DNA of 34,377 nt from Candidatus Eiseniibacteriota bacterium (GTDB taxonomy: Bacteria; Eisenbacteria; RBG-16-71-46; SZUA-252): NCBI GenBank assembly GCA_005893265.1, contig VBOX01000105.1:1-34377 (forward strand). Reading direction: 5' to 3'. A program made the position numbers and the translations under genes. Under the pieces are notes generated by a model. It saw only the letters and a program-made list of their open reading frames with translations, was not told where the DNA came from and made no database searches. This document shows, one piece after another, positions 1 to 7,179 of the stretch (positions are counted from its first letter, which is position 1; each line of letters starts with the position of its first letter).

Positions 1-2
1 AT

Positions 3-104
3 CTGGCAGCCGTATTCGCGCTGCGGATCGAGGAAGGCGCGCCGCTCTTCGCGTTTATCGCTCGCTTCCTGAGACGGCCCGGGCCAGGCACGCGGGCCGG
101 CTAG
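3..104 (+). CDS. C-terminal fragment of an unidentified protein at the left edge
   Basis: An open frame enters from the left edge and stops at TAG 102-104, giving 33 residues that begin LAAVFALRIEEG and end in a basic, proline-rich tail. The hydrophobic middle could be the last helix of a membrane protein, but I do not recognise the family. A competing reading exists on the minus strand: an ATG at 107 with a weak AGGA upstream opens a charged frame (ending ...REYGCQ at the edge) that also runs off the window. Only one is likely to be real, and the sequence here is too short to decide. Confidence 0.3.
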   Translation: MAAVFALRIEEGAPLFAFIARFLRRPGPGTRAG

Positions 105-114
105 CATTACATCC

Positions 115-143
115 TGGACACCGGACTACCCTGGCGTGAGAAT
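115..143 (+). promoter_or_regulatory. Sigma70-like promoter of the DinB gene, leaderless
   Basis: A -35 box TGGACA (115-120, 5 of 6 to consensus) is followed after exactly 17 nt by GAGAAT (138-143, 4 of 6). The -10 box ends 8 nt before the ATG at 152, so transcription should begin at or next to the start codon. No Shine-Dalgarno sequence precedes the ATG, in agreement with a leaderless mRNA. The promoter lies in the short gap after the left-edge frame. Confidence 0.5.
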
Positions 144-151
144 CGCGCGCC

Positions 152-619
152 ATGGACCACCTGGTGCATCTTCATCGGCAGTTCGCTTACGACTCGTGGG
201 CGAACGAAGAGACGCTAGCGACGCTCCGGCACGCCGCGCCTCCGCCGCGCTCGCTCAAGTACATGGCCCACCTCATCTCGGCGGAATGGCTCTGGCTTGC
301 GCGGTTGAAGCAATGGAAACAGACACTCGAAGTGTGGCCGACGTGGTCCCTCGACGAGTGCGAGGCGCAGGCGGGAAAACTGCCCCCTCTATGGCAGGAG
401 TACCTGGGCCGCATGCGCCCCGCGGCGCTCTCCCAGGTCGCTACGTATACGAATTCGAAGGGGGAGGCCTGGACGAACACGATCAGTGACATCTTGACCC
501 ACGTTCTCCTGCACTCGGCCTACCACCGCGGCCAAATCGCAACCGATATGCGCGCGGCGGGGCTCACGCCCGCCTTCACCGATTTCATCCACGCCGTGAG
601 GCGCGGGTTCGTGCGGTGA
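152..619 (+). CDS. DinB-fold (YfiT/DinB-like) protein
   Basis: A 155-residue protein with the DinB four-helix-bundle pattern: an N-terminal H-x-QFAYDSWANE helix, a first metal-ligand histidine in AHLISAEWLWL (about residue 40) and the C-terminal LLHSAYHRGQI motif with two further histidines. DinB-superfamily proteins bind a divalent metal through such a His triad; known members include bacillithiol- and mycothiol-dependent transferases, but most, like this one, have no assigned substrate. The start is set by the leaderless promoter ending 8 nt upstream. It is a soluble, probably stand-alone gene; the next gene faces it from the opposite strand. Confidence 0.85.
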   Translation: MDHLVHLHRQFAYDSWANEETLATLRHAAPPPRSLKYMAHLISAEWLWLARLKQWKQTLEVWPTWSLDECEAQAGKLPPLWQEYLGRMRPAALSQVATYTNSKGEAWTNTISDILTHVLLHSAYHRGQIATDMRAAGLTPAFTDFIHAVRRGFVR

Positions 620-653
620 TGGGGCGGACGCGCCCCGATCCGCCACGCACCGG

Positions 654-1142
654 TTAGACCAGGAGCGCTCCGGTCCGAATCAGGTAGGCGAGCTTCGCCC
701 GCTGATCCGGATTCAGGATCGCGTGAATCCGGCTCATCGCCCGGTTCACCGAGTTCTGCAGAGTCTCCGAGCTTTTCACCCGGACGGATGCCGCCGACTT
801 CGCTTTCGCCTCGTCGAACGAGTCGGCGCTTACGGCTTCCGCGATCGCGGTGATCGCGCGGCGATCGTCGACGGCCGCCTGGGCTCGCTCGGTCTTGAGC
901 TCGTCCAGGATCTTCGCCAGCTCCGCCACCTGGGATTCGTCGAGGCCCAGCTTGAACGCCAGGAATCGGAGCGGTCTCCTGACGCCAAATCCTCCGCCTC
1001 CGAATGTAGCTTGCAGCTCTTCACCGACCGCGCGCGGATCCCGTCCTTCCATGGAAGCACCGGGGGCGCAGCCAGCATACGTGCTGCCACAGCGGGAACC
1101 GTGGCGAGCGTGTTTCCACCAATGGACCATGGCTGGTCGCAT
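654..1142 (-). CDS. Spy/CpxP-like protein
   Basis: 162 residues. The ATG at 1142 is chosen because a strong AGGAGG lies 6 nt upstream; a longer in-frame form from 1208 has no such signal. The N-terminus (MRPAMVHWWKHAR) is followed by a glycine/cysteine-rich stretch. The C-terminal two thirds are helical with LGLDESQVAELAKILDELK and ILNPDQRAKLAYLI, resembling the LTxxQ repeats of Spy/CpxP periplasmic chaperones and metal sensors. Those family members bind unfolded proteins or metals in the periplasm. I see no ordinary signal peptide, so its compartment is unclear. It is transcribed divergently from the HAD phosphatase gene. The family call is by pattern only. Confidence 0.7.
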   Translation of the reverse strand: MRPAMVHWWKHARHGSRCGSTYAGCAPGASMEGRDPRAVGEELQATFGGGGFGVRRPLRFLAFKLGLDESQVAELAKILDELKTERAQAAVDDRRAITAIAEAVSADSFDEAKAKSAASVRVKSSETLQNSVNRAMSRIHAILNPDQRAKLAYLIRTGALLV

Positions 1143-1252
1143 TGTGACCTCCTCTCGCCGGGGCTTTTCGCGCCCGGCGGTTTCAATCACGTGGGCACCA
1201 TGCCTCACGGATTCTCTTTAGATTAGCCCTCTCGTGTTCCGGGTTCACCCAC

Positions 1253-1258
1253 TATGCT
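1253..1258 (+). promoter_or_regulatory. -10 box of the HAD-IIA phosphatase gene
   Basis: TATGCT (4 of 6 to TATAAT) ends 8 nt before the ATG at 1267, the same spacing as at several other gene starts in this window. I see no convincing -35 box at 16-18 nt. No ribosome binding site precedes 1267, so leaderless translation is inferred. Confidence 0.35.
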
Positions 1259-1266
1259 TCGCGGGT

Positions 1267-2046
1267 ATGGAGCCTCCGAAGATCCGTCTCGTCTGTCTCG
1301 ACATTGACGGTACGCTGACGGACGGGGTCGGCGGGCCCGCGATTCCAGGAGCGGTCCAGGCCGTTCGGCGAATCCGTGAGCGCATGCCGGTGAGGCTCGT
1401 GACCAATACAACCAGCGTGCCGCACCGCGTTCTAGCGGCGCGTCTCACGGAGCAGGCGCTCCTGGACGAGCCGACACGCCTGGTGACGCCGGCGTCGGTT
1501 GCCAGGCGCGCGCTCCCGGAGCGGGGGCACGCCCGTGGGCTACTGTACGTGGAGCCCGAGGCGCGCGAGGATTTTGAGTGGTTCCACGCAGATCCCGTGG
1601 GACCTGCGGTGGTCCTCGGAACCGAGGGGCACGGCCTCCGCGTCGCGGACCTCCAGCCGGCGTTCCGCCGTCTGCTCGAAGGCGGCACGCTCTACACCCT
1701 CCAGCGAAATCGCTACTTCCGAAAGGGCGGGGAGCTGGTGACCGATCTCGGTCCCGTCGCGGCGTTCCTCACGTACGCCTCCGGTCGCGAGGCAGAGACG
1801 CTCGGCAAACCTTCCAAGCTGCTCTTCGACACGGTCGCGCAGGAAGCCGGCGTTCGGCGCGAGGAGATCGCCATGGTGGGGGACGACGCCGAATTCGACG
1901 TCTCCGCGAGCGTCGCGCTCGGCATGACGGGAGCGCTCGTGCGCACCGGCAAGTTTCGCGCCGACGACGCCACACGATTCACGCCGCGGCCAACCGTCGT
2001 CCTCGACAGCGTGGCCGATCTTCCCGCTTGGCTGGTGATCGTTTGA
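1267..2046 (+). CDS. HAD-superfamily subfamily IIA phosphatase (NagD/LHPP-like)
   Basis: 259 residues. Motif I LDIDGTLT lies near residue 10, motif II is the VTNTTS segment near residue 45, the motif III lysine is in LGKPSKLLF, and motif IV is MVGDDAEFDVSAS. Between motifs II and III lies the C2-type cap, with an LQRNRYFRKGGEL segment. This arrangement and length fit the HAD-IIA group that includes NagD, 4-nitrophenylphosphatase and LHPP. Substrate cannot be read from sequence; the LHPP-like cap makes small phosphorylated metabolites or phospho-amino acids plausible. An alternative GTG start at 1234 would add 11 residues, but the -10 box at 1253 lies inside that extension, so ATG 1267 is preferred. 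It appears monocistronic. Confidence 0.85.
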   Translation: MEPPKIRLVCLDIDGTLTDGVGGPAIPGAVQAVRRIRERMPVRLVTNTTSVPHRVLAARLTEQALLDEPTRLVTPASVARRALPERGHARGLLYVEPEAREDFEWFHADPVGPAVVLGTEGHGLRVADLQPAFRRLLEGGTLYTLQRNRYFRKGGELVTDLGPVAAFLTYASGREAETLGKPSKLLFDTVAQEAGVRREEIAMVGDDAEFDVSASVALGMTGALVRTGKFRADDATRFTPRPTVVLDSVADLPAWLVIV

Positions 2047-2590
2047 TCGCGCCGACTTCCATTGTCCCGCGTGAGTCTTTCTCGAGATCCCGCTTCACGT
2101 GCTGATTCGGACGAACCTTTCCTGTTCCCACATGATTACGGCGACCTCGTGCACCGACTCTGGAACGTCTGCACTCATCACGTGAGTCTCGTGTCGGATA
2201 GCGGAAACGCTCGCGCCGCTGACACCGCAGCCTTGTCGAGCACGATGGGAGTTTCAGATCCGTGCCAGCGCGCTTCTCACACAGAAAAAATTTCACACCG
2301 CCACATTCGCGCACAAAAATCCGTAAGTGAATCACGCGGCGATGAAAAAAATTTCGATGAATCGCTTTTGGTTCTTCCCTTCGACGGTGCTCAACGTGTA
2401 TTCATGATCGAGTCTCGATCCAATCATGAAGCCGATCGCGGAATGAAGCTGAAGAGAGTCCCCCCGTCCTGAGCGCGGGACTCCTTCGCGCTCTCGACCG
2501 CGGGGTAGGCGCCGCGCTGGACCGGGTGGAGCGGGAGGATGTGTGGTGATTGTGGAAGACGCCAGCGCGGCGTCCTCTCTAGGCCCTGCG
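2047..2590. other. Gene-free, A/T-rich intergenic stretch
   Basis: About 540 nt with no convincing gene. Base composition falls well below that of the flanking DNA, especially at 2280-2430, which contains A-tracts and a direct repeat of AAAAAATTTC (2285-2294 and again inside 2345-2355). A short frame at 2342-2407 would encode 21 residues (MKKISMNRFWFFPS...) but has no evident ribosome binding site. A 136-codon frame (2062-2472) crosses the region but its product is low-complexity polar sequence with no family resemblance. The stretch may be a protein-binding or replication-related site, the scar of a lost gene, or foreign DNA. Confidence 0.5.
2401..2430. repeat. Nested inverted repeats in the A/T-rich region
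   Basis: TTCATGAT (2401-2408) and ATCATGAA (2423-2430) are perfect 8-nt inverted arms separated by 14 nt. Inside, GATCGAG-T-CTCGATC (2406-2420) is a second perfect odd palindrome with 7-nt arms that overlaps the left outer arm. The two structures are mutually exclusive as hairpins. There is no T-run, so this is not an intrinsic terminator; a dimeric protein-binding site is equally possible. Confidence 0.5.
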
Positions 2591-2618
2591 TTGCAACCGG
2601 TTCGTCCCGTGCTAGATT
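2591..2618 (+). promoter_or_regulatory. Sigma70-like promoter of thyX, leaderless
   Basis: TTGCAA (2591-2596) and an extended TGC-TAGATT (-10 at 2613-2618) are separated by 16 nt. The -10 ends 8 nt before ATG 2627. This supports that ATG over the in-frame GTG at 2543, which lies upstream of the promoter, and over the ATG at 2648. No Shine-Dalgarno sequence is visible before any of the three. Confidence 0.5.
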
Positions 2619-2626
2619 CCAGCGCG

Positions 2627-3553
2627 ATGAACGAAACCGGCGCTCCCATGGAGCGGCCCCATGTGGCCGCCATCGACGCCATCCTCGGCAAGCCATTCCG
2701 GGTGCTGGACGACGGACTGGTCCGCGTCGTCGACTACATGGGCTCCGACGAATCGATCGTCCAGGCGGCCCGCGTCTCCTACGGCGCCGGCACGAAGCGC
2801 ATCCACGAAGACCGCGGTCTGATCCGCTATCTGATGCGTCACCGCCACACGACCCCGTTCGAGATGTGCGAGATCAAGCTCCATGTGCGGGTTCCGATGG
2901 ACTGCTGGCGGCAATGGATCCGCCACAGGACCGCGAGCGTGAACGAGTACTCGACCCGCTATTCGGTGGCGATCGATTCGGCGCAGAAGACGCCGCCCGG
3001 GGGATGGCGCCTACAGTCGAAAAGGAACAAGCAGGGGAGCGAGGAGTATCTCGATCCGGCGCGCGGCGCGGTGTTTTCCGAGAAGGAGGCGGAGCTCCAC
3101 GCCCTTTCGAGGAAAATCTACGAGGAGCGCTTGGCCGAAGGGATTTCCCGCGAGCAGGCCAGAAAGGATCTCCCCCTTTCGACCTACACGGAAGCCTACT
3201 GGAAGACAAACCTCTACAATCTGCTGCACTTTCTGAAGCTCCGGATGGACCCGCACGCCCAGGAGGAGATCCGCGCCTACGCCGACACCATCGGCCGGGA
3301 GGTGGTGAGCCGCTGGTGCCCAATCACGTGGGAAGCGTTCCTCGACTACTCGTTCCATGCGCTTGAGCTCTCAGCGACCGAACGGAACGTGGTGGCCGCC
3401 CTGTCGGCCTCGGATCCAACGACCGCCGTGGAGATCGCGAAATCGGCCGGCATGCTAAACATGGTGGACGGACGGTTGGCCAAGAATCGCGAGCGGGAGG
3501 AGTTGGAGGCGAAGCTACGGCAGCTCAATCTCGCGGTGCCGTGGGGGATGTGA
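2627..3553 (+). CDS. thyX: Flavin-dependent thymidylate synthase ThyX
   Basis: 308 residues. ThyX methylates dUMP to dTMP using FAD, NADPH and methylene-tetrahydrofolate, a route independent of ThyA. The family signature RHRx7S is present at residues 99-109 (RHRTASVNEYS), preceded by RHRHTTPFEMCEIKLHV, with YTEAYWKTNLYNLLHFLKLR in the C-terminal half. At 308 residues it is longer than the typical 220-260-residue ThyX, with an extended C-terminus carrying an LSASDPTTAVEIAKSAGM segment. The start at 2627 is set by the promoter immediately upstream. The gene is monocistronic and converges on the thioredoxin gene, with only 12 nt between their stops. Confidence 0.95.
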   Translation: MNETGAPMERPHVAAIDAILGKPFRVLDDGLVRVVDYMGSDESIVQAARVSYGAGTKRIHEDRGLIRYLMRHRHTTPFEMCEIKLHVRVPMDCWRQWIRHRTASVNEYSTRYSVAIDSAQKTPPGGWRLQSKRNKQGSEEYLDPARGAVFSEKEAELHALSRKIYEERLAEGISREQARKDLPLSTYTEAYWKTNLYNLLHFLKLRMDPHAQEEIRAYADTIGREVVSRWCPITWEAFLDYSFHALELSATERNVVAALSASDPTTAVEIAKSAGMLNMVDGRLAKNREREELEAKLRQLNLAVPWGM

Positions 3554-3565
3554 AGCCGCAGCGCG

Positions 3566-4129
3566 CTAGTTCGAGGGCTGGTGTTCCGGCTGCGTGGACT
3601 TGAGGTAGTCTTGCGGTGAGCCCTTCTCGTACCAGCGCGTGCTGACGTACTTGGCGTAGATCATGAAGTCCCCGGGACCGATGAACCCCGGCGCCCCGCC
3701 GATGATTTCCGCATCGGGCTTCAGGAAATACGTGCTGGGAAATCCCGTCACGCCGACCGAGCGCGCGAATTGCCGCTCGGTCATGGTCTTGCCCTTCCAG
3801 TGGATCTCCGCCGAGGACTCGCCATTTACCTTCGCCAGCACGAAGTTCTCGAGGAGGTAGCCGGCGACCTCCGAGTTCCCGTATGTCTGGCGGTCCATGA
3901 CTTTGCACCAGCCGCACCATGTCGTGTACACATCCACGATCATGTGCTTGTTCTCCTTCTTTGCCTTCTCCGTCGCGGCGTCGAACGCCATCCACGGAAG
4001 CTTCTTCTCTCCAGGCGCCGGCTTGCCCGAGCGATTGAGCGGGGCCGATGGACCAGCCGACTGTGCGGGTGGAGAAACGAGCGTCAGGGCGAAGAGAACA
4101 AGGATTCCGACCGCGGGGAAGGCTCTCAT
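3566..4129 (-). CDS. Exported thioredoxin-fold protein
   Basis: 187 residues with an N-terminal signal peptide (MRAFPAVGILVLFALTLVSPPAQSA, likely cleaved after about residue 25) and a thioredoxin domain whose active site is W71-C-G-W-C75. The sequence before it, FDAATEKAKKENKHMIVDVYTTWCGWC, and the cis-proline region GVTGFPSTYFL match the DUF255/thioredoxin_7-like exported thioredoxins. It probably reduces or isomerises disulfides in the periplasm. Candidate electron donors in the window are the CcdA/TlpA pair at 20353-21651, but nothing links them directly. It is transcribed towards thyX, and a -10 box lies at 4147-4152. Confidence 0.85.
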   Translation of the reverse strand: MRAFPAVGILVLFALTLVSPPAQSAGPSAPLNRSGKPAPGEKKLPWMAFDAATEKAKKENKHMIVDVYTTWCGWCKVMDRQTYGNSEVAGYLLENFVLAKVNGESSAEIHWKGKTMTERQFARSVGVTGFPSTYFLKPDAEIIGGAPGFIGPGDFMIYAKYVSTRWYEKGSPQDYLKSTQPEHQPSN

Positions 4130-4146
4130 GTAGGGGCTAAGTTCCT

Positions 4147-4152
4147 ATTGTA
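4147..4152 (-). promoter_or_regulatory. -10 box of the thioredoxin gene
   Basis: Read on the minus strand this is TACAAT (5 of 6 to consensus), ending 17 nt before the ATG at 4129. It predicts a leader of about 10 nt, longer than at the leaderless genes. No clear -35 box is visible. Confidence 0.35.
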
Positions 4153-4230
4153 AGCCGAGTTGAGGGATTCGACGCCAGGGCATCGGCGATCCCTAGCCTG
4201 CCATTAGGATACAGGATGAAGTACCCCGCT

Positions 4231-5481
4231 TCAATCGGCATTTCTTCCAGAGGCTTCGGACCGGTCGGCGGGCCGGCTGCCGTGAGCCTCGGATCCGACC
4301 GCACGCGCGGTAGCGGCCTTTGCGGCCACGCTCCACCAGGCGATCGCGCTGGCGAGGAACGCGAAGCCGAGAGAAGTCCAGGGGATCGCTCCCAACCCCG
4401 ATCGGTCGGCGAGCGAACCGCCGATCAACGGGCCCACGATCGTCGCCAGGGCGTAGGTTCCGTTCAGAATCCCGAGGCCCCCGCCGCGCTGGGCTCCGGT
4501 CGAGTACTGCGAGGCCAAGGTGCTCGCGCTCACGTTGACCATTCCATACAACGGCATCGCGAAGAGCGCCGCGGCGGCCAGCGGGTTCCGGGTTAGAGCC
4601 ATGCCCAGGTACATGACGATGTAGAGCGTCGTGCCGACCGCGAGGATCCGATGCCCCCCGAAGCGTCGCACGAGGGGCCCCACGAAAGGCATGAGGAGGA
4701 TTCCGAGGAGGGACGATATGCCCAAAGCCAAGCCGAGCGTACCCACGCTCGCGTGCAGATGCTCGACGAAGAAGACCGCGAAGAACCCCCACGTGATGTA
4801 GTTCCCCGCGACGAGAAAGAAGATCAACACACAGACTGAGAGGAGCCTCGGGTTCTCGTAGAGGGAGGCGAGGTCTTGGACGACGCCCTCGAGCCAGCCG
4901 CGAGTTCGCCGGATTGGCGCGGGTTCCCGGCGCCAATCGCGCAGCTTGAGCGCGACCAGAACGGCGTGGGCAGCTAGGAGCGCCGCGCACGCCCAGAGCG
5001 CGAACCTGAAACCGGAGGCGATGCCGCGTTCCAGCAGGCGCGAGCCACCGACGCTCCCCAGAAACCAGCCGATGCTTTGCGACATGAGGAGGTACGCGAG
5101 CGCGTGTTCGCGGCGGGTCGGCTGGGCGAGCGTTACGTAGGTCTTGAGGGAGGGAGCGAGCGTCCCATAAAGGAGCGAGGCCATCCCGGCCCAGAGCAGT
5201 ATGCCGTATCCATGCTGGAACAGCGGGTACCCGGCGAGCGCCGCGACGTACCCCACAAGGCCAACCAGGATGAAGGGCTTCAGGCGGCCGCTCACGTCGG
5301 AGAGTCCGCCCCAGAAATTGCTCGCGATGAATGTCCCGAGGGCGGGGACCGCGACCACCGCCCCGATGGTGAGAAAATGTGTCTCGCCCAGGGCGCGACG
5401 AACGTATAAGGGCAGGTATCCCTGGACCAGCGTGAGCGATAGGCCTTCGAGGAGCGCGGCGGCCAAGACGAGGAAGGGCAT
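4231..5481 (-). CDS. Major facilitator superfamily transporter
   Basis: 416 residues of strongly hydrophobic sequence with about 12 predicted membrane helices in two halves joined near RDWRREPAPIRRTRGWLEG. The loop between helices 2 and 3 carries GGLSDVSGRLKPF, an MFS motif A variant, and a repeat of it (PFVGPLVRRFGGHRIL) occurs in the second half. The second half contains GTYALATIVGPLIGG, reminiscent of drug-efflux or sugar-type MFS proteins. Substrate is unknown. ATG 5481 begins MPFLVLAAALLEG directly at helix 1; longer frames to 5496 or 5613 add only arginine-rich sequence. The gene is divergent from the DUF3798 cassette. Confidence 0.85.
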   Translation of the reverse strand: MPFLVLAAALLEGLSLTLVQGYLPLYVRRALGETHFLTIGAVVAVPALGTFIASNFWGGLSDVSGRLKPFILVGLVGYVAALAGYPLFQHGYGILLWAGMASLLYGTLAPSLKTYVTLAQPTRREHALAYLLMSQSIGWFLGSVGGSRLLERGIASGFRFALWACAALLAAHAVLVALKLRDWRREPAPIRRTRGWLEGVVQDLASLYENPRLLSVCVLIFFLVAGNYITWGFFAVFFVEHLHASVGTLGLALGISSLLGILLMPFVGPLVRRFGGHRILAVGTTLYIVMYLGMALTRNPLAAAALFAMPLYGMVNVSASTLASQYSTGAQRGGGLGILNGTYALATIVGPLIGGSLADRSGLGAIPWTSLGFAFLASAIAWWSVAAKAATARAVGSEAHGSRPADRSEASGRNAD

Positions 5482-5486
5482 GGGGG

Positions 5487-5492
5487 AACCTA
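5487..5492 (-). promoter_or_regulatory. -10 box of the MFS gene
   Basis: On the minus strand the sequence reads TGC-TAGGTT, an extended -10, ending 5 nt before the ATG at 5481. On the plus strand a similar TGC-TAGACT (5509-5517) points at the DUF3798 lipoprotein gene, so the 118-nt gap probably holds divergent promoters. Neither has a convincing -35 box. Confidence 0.35.
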
Positions 5493-5598
5493 GCATGCCC
5501 CGCGGGGGTCTGCTAGACTGCAGAGTGGCCGTCTGAAGGCCGTCCACACCGCGATGAGCCGCAAACCATGCCCGCCTCGGCGGGCGGAGGTGTACCCC

Positions 5599-6786
5599 AT
5601 GAGCCGTACCCAACCCCCAATGTCACGCGGGAGCTTCTTCGCTTCGATCGCCCTCGTCGGCGCCACCGCCCTTACGCTCCTCGCTCTGGCCGGATGTGGA
5701 AAGACCGACGGCACGGCGAAGGCGCAAACGTCGGCGGTGAAGCCCCAGGTCGCGATTCCGTTCAAGATCGGGATCATGACCGGAACGGTTTCCCAGGGAG
5801 AGGATGAGTTCCGCGCGGGTCAGATGGTGGTGGCGAAGTACGGCGCCGATCACGTCAAGATGGTGACCTACCCCGACAATTTCATGCAGGAACAGGAGAC
5901 GGTCATCTCCCAGCTCGTCGGTCTGTCGTCCGACCCCGACGTGAAGGTGATCGTGGTGGGGCAGGCCGTTCCCGGCACGGTCGCCGCGGTGCGGAAGATC
6001 CGCGAGAAGCGCCCCGACATCCTGATCGGGATGATCGAGGCGCACGAGGATCCGGACATCGTGAACGCGACCGCCGACATCTCGATCCAGCCGGATCAAC
6101 TGGCACGCGGGCGCACGATCGTGGACGTCGCGCACAAGATGGGCGTGACCGACCTGGTCCACTACTCCTTCCCGCGCCACATGTCGATGGAGCTGCTCGC
6201 GCGACGCCGCGACATCATGAAGCAGGCGTGCGCCGCGGACGGGATCAAGTTCCACTTCGTCACGGCGCCGGACCCCATGGGAGAAGGCGGCCTCCCGGCG
6301 ACGCAGCAGTTCGTGATGGAGGACGTGCCGCGGGAGCTCAAGCAATACGGACCGAAGACGGCGTTCTTCTCGACGAATTGCGGGATGATGGACCCGATGA
6401 TACGCACCGTGCTCAATGGCGGTGGCTACGTGCCGGAGCAGTGCTGCCCCAGCCCGACCCACGGCTACCCGACCGCGCTCGGCATCGCCATCCCGCCGGA
6501 CAAGGCGGGCGACTTCGCATACATCAACGCGGAGAACAAGAGGGTGATCGCCGAGCATCACATGACCGGGCACTTCGCGACCTGGCCCGTTCCCGAGGTG
6601 ATGCTCTCGATCCGCGCGGTCACCGATCTTCTGGTCGACGCCGCCGAGAAGAAGGCGAACTACAAGGATCCCGCCACCGTGAAGGCGTCGATGGAGGAGC
6701 ACGCGGGCGTCCCGATCACGCTGAGCAAATACGACGAGAAGAAGGGGAACTCCTACCTCTTCCTTGTCAGCAACATCTACTACTAG
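5599..6786 (+). CDS. DUF3798 family substrate-binding lipoprotein of an ABC transporter
   Basis: 395 residues. A lipoprotein signal peptide ends in LLALAGC (lipid-modified Cys33). The mature protein matches the DUF3798 family: KIGIMTGTVSQGEDEF, TYPDNFMQEQETVISQLVGL, DPDVKVIVVGQAVPGTV, HYSFPRHMSMELLARRRDIM, FFSTNCGMM, PEQCCPSPTHGYPTALGI and GHFATWPVPEVM. The fold is a periplasmic-binding-protein type related to BMP/PnrA nucleoside-binding lipoproteins; no ligand is established for DUF3798 to my knowledge. ATG 5599 is chosen for the GGAGGTG 7 nt upstream; in-frame ATGs at 5554 and 5620 lack one. An intrinsic terminator follows at once, so the ATPase and permease genes downstream are read from a separate promoter or by read-through. 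Confidence 0.85.
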   Translation: MSRTQPPMSRGSFFASIALVGATALTLLALAGCGKTDGTAKAQTSAVKPQVAIPFKIGIMTGTVSQGEDEFRAGQMVVAKYGADHVKMVTYPDNFMQEQETVISQLVGLSSDPDVKVIVVGQAVPGTVAAVRKIREKRPDILIGMIEAHEDPDIVNATADISIQPDQLARGRTIVDVAHKMGVTDLVHYSFPRHMSMELLARRRDIMKQACAADGIKFHFVTAPDPMGEGGLPATQQFVMEDVPRELKQYGPKTAFFSTNCGMMDPMIRTVLNGGGYVPEQCCPSPTHGYPTALGIAIPPDKAGDFAYINAENKRVIAEHHMTGHFATWPVPEVMLSIRAVTDLLVDAAEKKANYKDPATVKASMEEHAGVPITLSKYDEKKGNSYLFLVSNIYY

Positions 6787-6809
6787 CGGCCCACTGATTC
6801 GATAATAGG

Positions 6810-6848
6810 AAGCGCCGCGCGGGGCTCGTCCCACGCGGCGCTTTTTCT
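6810..6848 (+). terminator. Intrinsic terminator after the DUF3798 lipoprotein gene
   Basis: AAGCGCCGCG (6810-6819) pairs perfectly with CGCGGCGCTT (6834-6843) around a 14-nt loop and runs into TTTTTCTT. It starts 24 nt after the stop codon at 6786. It should give high expression of the binding protein relative to the distal transporter genes, as is common in ABC operons. Confidence 0.85.
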
Positions 6849-7047
6849 TGCGCCGACGTTCAGCCCATTCACTTGCCCAGGGTCTGAACCGCGCGCAAGA
6901 ACTCGCCTTCACCGACTCTCGTACCTGGATCCGCGGAGGGGCCCAAGAGCTCGATCGGAGGTTCTCCGCTCACCTTCTGCTGGTCTTGCGGTTCACGCTA
7001 CCCTTATACGGGGCCGGCCCGCAGTAACGGGCCTTCGGGGCGTCGGC
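6849..7047. other. Intergenic stretch between lipoprotein and ATPase genes
   Basis: I see no gene here. The stretch contains a hairpin GGCCCG-CAGTAA-CGGGCC (7016-7033) with no T-run, just upstream of the putative ATPase promoter. I looked for purine or other common riboswitch signatures, given the nucleoside-transporter-like context, and found none. Confidence 0.4.
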
Positions 7048-7076
7048 TTGTATCTCCTTGCATCCTAGCATAGGCT
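7048..7076 (+). promoter_or_regulatory. Possible promoter of the ABC ATPase gene
   Basis: TTGTAT (7048-7053) and TAGGCT (7071-7076) are 17 nt apart. The -10 ends 13 nt before the ATG at 7090, predicting a leader of about 6 nt. The -35 matches consensus only in TTG. Confidence 0.3.
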
Positions 7077-7089
7077 TTCGCGCCACGAC

Positions 7090-7179
7090 ATGAGCCCACC
7101 AATGACCAGCGGCGCCCCCGCCCTCGAGCTCCGGTCGATCGTCAAGGAGTACGAAGGCAACCGCGTCCCACCCTCATGA
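7090..7179 (+). pseudogene. N-terminal remnant of the DUF3798-cassette ABC ATPase
   Basis: An ATG at 7090 opens 29 codons ending ALELRSIVKEYEGNRV and then PPS-stop (TGA 7177-7179). ALELRSIVKEYEGNRV is exactly the first beta-strand region expected of a sugar/nucleoside-type ABC ATPase, before the segment that leads into Walker A. The sequence then jumps directly to T-L-M-N-I-L-F-G, which normally follows the P-loop serine, in another frame. About 25 codons including the entire first Walker A motif are missing and the reading frame is shifted. This is a broken gene as the sequence stands. Confidence 0.7.

Noticed and set aside
2062-2472. 136-codon frame in the A/T-rich intergenic region
   Set aside because: The product is polar and without family resemblance, no ribosome binding site or leaderless promoter precedes it, and composition differs from every real gene here. 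A frame of this length is common by chance in such DNA.
5623-6912. 429-codon minus-strand frame opposite the DUF3798 gene
   Set aside because: It is the antisense shadow of a confidently identified gene, rich in His, Arg and Asp as expected of such shadows, and crosses the terminator at 6810-6848.
6869-6974. Possible small minus-strand gene between the lipoprotein and ATPase genes
   Set aside because: A first reading suggested a good 34-residue protein, but recounting the bases at 6957-6963 showed a different frame with an early stop.
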